Source: Enemella evansiae
GTDB taxonomy: Bacteria > Pseudomonadota > Alphaproteobacteria > Rhodobacterales > Rhodobacteraceae
Direction: 5' to 3'
NCBI GenBank assembly: GCA_017255395.1
Contig: JAFKDC010000006.1
Coordinates: 1 to 41,574, forward strand
DNA: 41,574 nucleotides
Position numbers and translations under genes: made by a program. Shown here one piece after another: positions 40,930 to 41,574 of the stretch; position 1 is the first letter of the stretch; each line of letters opens with the position of its first letter. Under the pieces are notes generated by a model that worked only from the letters and a program-made list of their open reading frames with translations, did not search any database and was not told where the DNA came from.

Positions 40930-41406
40930 ATGACACAAACCCGCATCCCGCTGGATACCACCGACATTGCCCTGCTTCAGGCGCTGCAAAAGAACGGGCA
41001 GGCCACGGCACAGGAGCTGGGCGACACCCTCAACCTCTCGGCCAGCCAGGCCGGGCGCCGCCGCCAGCGGCTGGAAGAGCGCGGCGTGATCCAGGGCTAC
41101 CGCGCACGCCTCGACCCGGCGCGGCTGGGACTGGACGTGCAGGCCTTCATACAGGTGCAGCTCGCCCGCCACGGCGAGAAAGAGGGCGCCGGCTTCACCC
41201 GCCTGCTGCGCACCCGGCCCGAGGTCATCTCGGCCTGGACCATGACCGGCGAAGCGGATTACCTTCTCAGGGTCTTCTGCGCGGACCTGCCGGGCCTGAA
41301 CCGCCTGATCCACGAAGTCCTTCTTGCCCATCCGGCGGTCTCGCGGGTCCACAGCCAGATCGTCATGGACCAGCCGAAAGGCGACGCGCCCCTGCCAGTT
41401 GGCTAA
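40930..41406 (+). CDS. Lrp/AsnC family transcriptional regulator (next to HPPD)
   Basis: A 158-residue regulator: HTH at LLQALQKNGQATAQELGDTLNLSASQAGRRRQRLEERGVIQGYRARLD, then the RAM domain (VQAFIQVQLARHG, WTMTGEADYLLRVFCADLPGLNRLIHEVLLAHPAVSRVHSQIVM). It is a paralogue of the Lrp protein beside phhA but clearly distinct. The divergent arrangement with the HPPD gene suggests local control of tyrosine catabolism by an aromatic ligand. The start ATG lies at 40930; a weak AAAGAACG precedes it. A repeat-element copy lies downstream. Confidence 0.92.
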   Translation: MTQTRIPLDTTDIALLQALQKNGQATAQELGDTLNLSASQAGRRRQRLEERGVIQGYRARLDPARLGLDVQAFIQVQLARHGEKEGAGFTRLLRTRPEVISAWTMTGEADYLLRVFCADLPGLNRLIHEVLLAHPAVSRVHSQIVMDQPKGDAPLPVG

Positions 41407-41514
41407 GCCGCGCCCCGAACTTGCCGGGTGGCCGTGCCGCGCCAAGCCGGCGGGCGCTTTGAGCGGAAACCGGGACCGGTCCACGGGACACACCTGTGCC
41501 GCGACGCCCTTCAT

Positions 41515-41570
41515 TCTTCTGTCCCAAAATATCTTGGGGGGTCCGGGGGGCAAAGCCCCCCGGCCGGGGG
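41515..41570 (-). repeat. Intergenic repeat element, copy 5 (inverted, edge of window)
   Basis: On the minus strand: a perfect hairpin CCGGGGGGC-TTT-GCCCCCCGG (41543-41563), then CCCCCCAAGATATTTT and GGGACAGAAGAA, ending near 41515. The core reads AAGATATTTT in place of GGGATATTTT, so it is the most diverged copy. The element may extend past the window end. Confidence 0.8.
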
Positions 41571-41574
41571 GGGG

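Overview
The window is a GC-rich (by eye well above 60% GC) chromosomal segment of an alphaproteobacterium, most likely a Rhodobacteraceae/Roseobacter-group member. This rests on the gene set (PhaR repressor, short RpoH of the RpoHI type, PraR-like HTH regulator, DUF6476-type protein beside rluD, a GspL/GspC-like Ala/Pro-rich protein) and on an intergenic repeat family (hairpin, then CCCGGGATATTT, then GGACAGAAGAA). It holds mostly housekeeping and catabolic genes. I see no prophage, CRISPR array, rRNA, tRNA or complete insertion sequence. Only the left ~560 bases are AT-richer, and they carry what looks like the 3' tail of a gene running in from the left.

Layout. 1-826: AT-richer non-coding edge with a 30-bp perfect palindrome. 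827-3369: small membrane protein, rlmJ (23S rRNA m6A2030 methyltransferase) and two tandem TerB-like genes. 3766-7486: a polar amino-acid-type ABC importer (ATPase, binding protein, two permeases) with a strong terminator after the binding-protein gene. 7595-13858: a gamma-glutamylation block with two glutamine-synthetase-like ligases flanking a class I glutamine amidotransferase, then a PuuB-like FAD oxidoreductase and a DegT-type aminotransferase. Importer and enzymes together suggest uptake and gamma-glutamyl-dependent breakdown of an amine or cationic amino acid. 14170-19116: phaR, xseA, purD, a membrane protein and a 5-formyl-THF cyclo-ligase coupled to mgtE (19113-20504). 20632-24776: guanine deaminase, a CAP-domain lipoprotein, an 8-oxoguanine-deaminase-type amidohydrolase and a HisN-type phosphatase. 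24826-27509: HTH regulator divergent from a quinone-oxidoreductase-like gene, then a Gfo/Idh/MocA oxidoreductase. 27573-28959: Lrp regulator divergent from phenylalanine hydroxylase. 29032-32178: rpoH, a DUF4386 membrane protein, an RluD-type pseudouridine synthase and a small membrane protein. 32248-35926: PLP decarboxylase divergent from metY, then a SIMPL-domain periplasmic protein. 36091-39486: an 1131-residue protein that appears to join a GspL/PilM-like cytoplasmic domain to a GspC/PilP-like C-terminal domain. 39704-41406: 4-hydroxyphenylpyruvate dioxygenase divergent from a second Lrp-type regulator. 41407-41574: repeat element.

Functional links. Phenylalanine hydroxylase and HPPD cover two steps of the Phe -> Tyr -> homogentisate route, and each faces its own Lrp/AsnC regulator. 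The two purine deaminases sit close together. The most system-like candidates are the importer plus gamma-glutamylation block and the GspL-GspC-like fusion. The most striking non-coding signals are the five-copy repeat family and several perfect palindromes.
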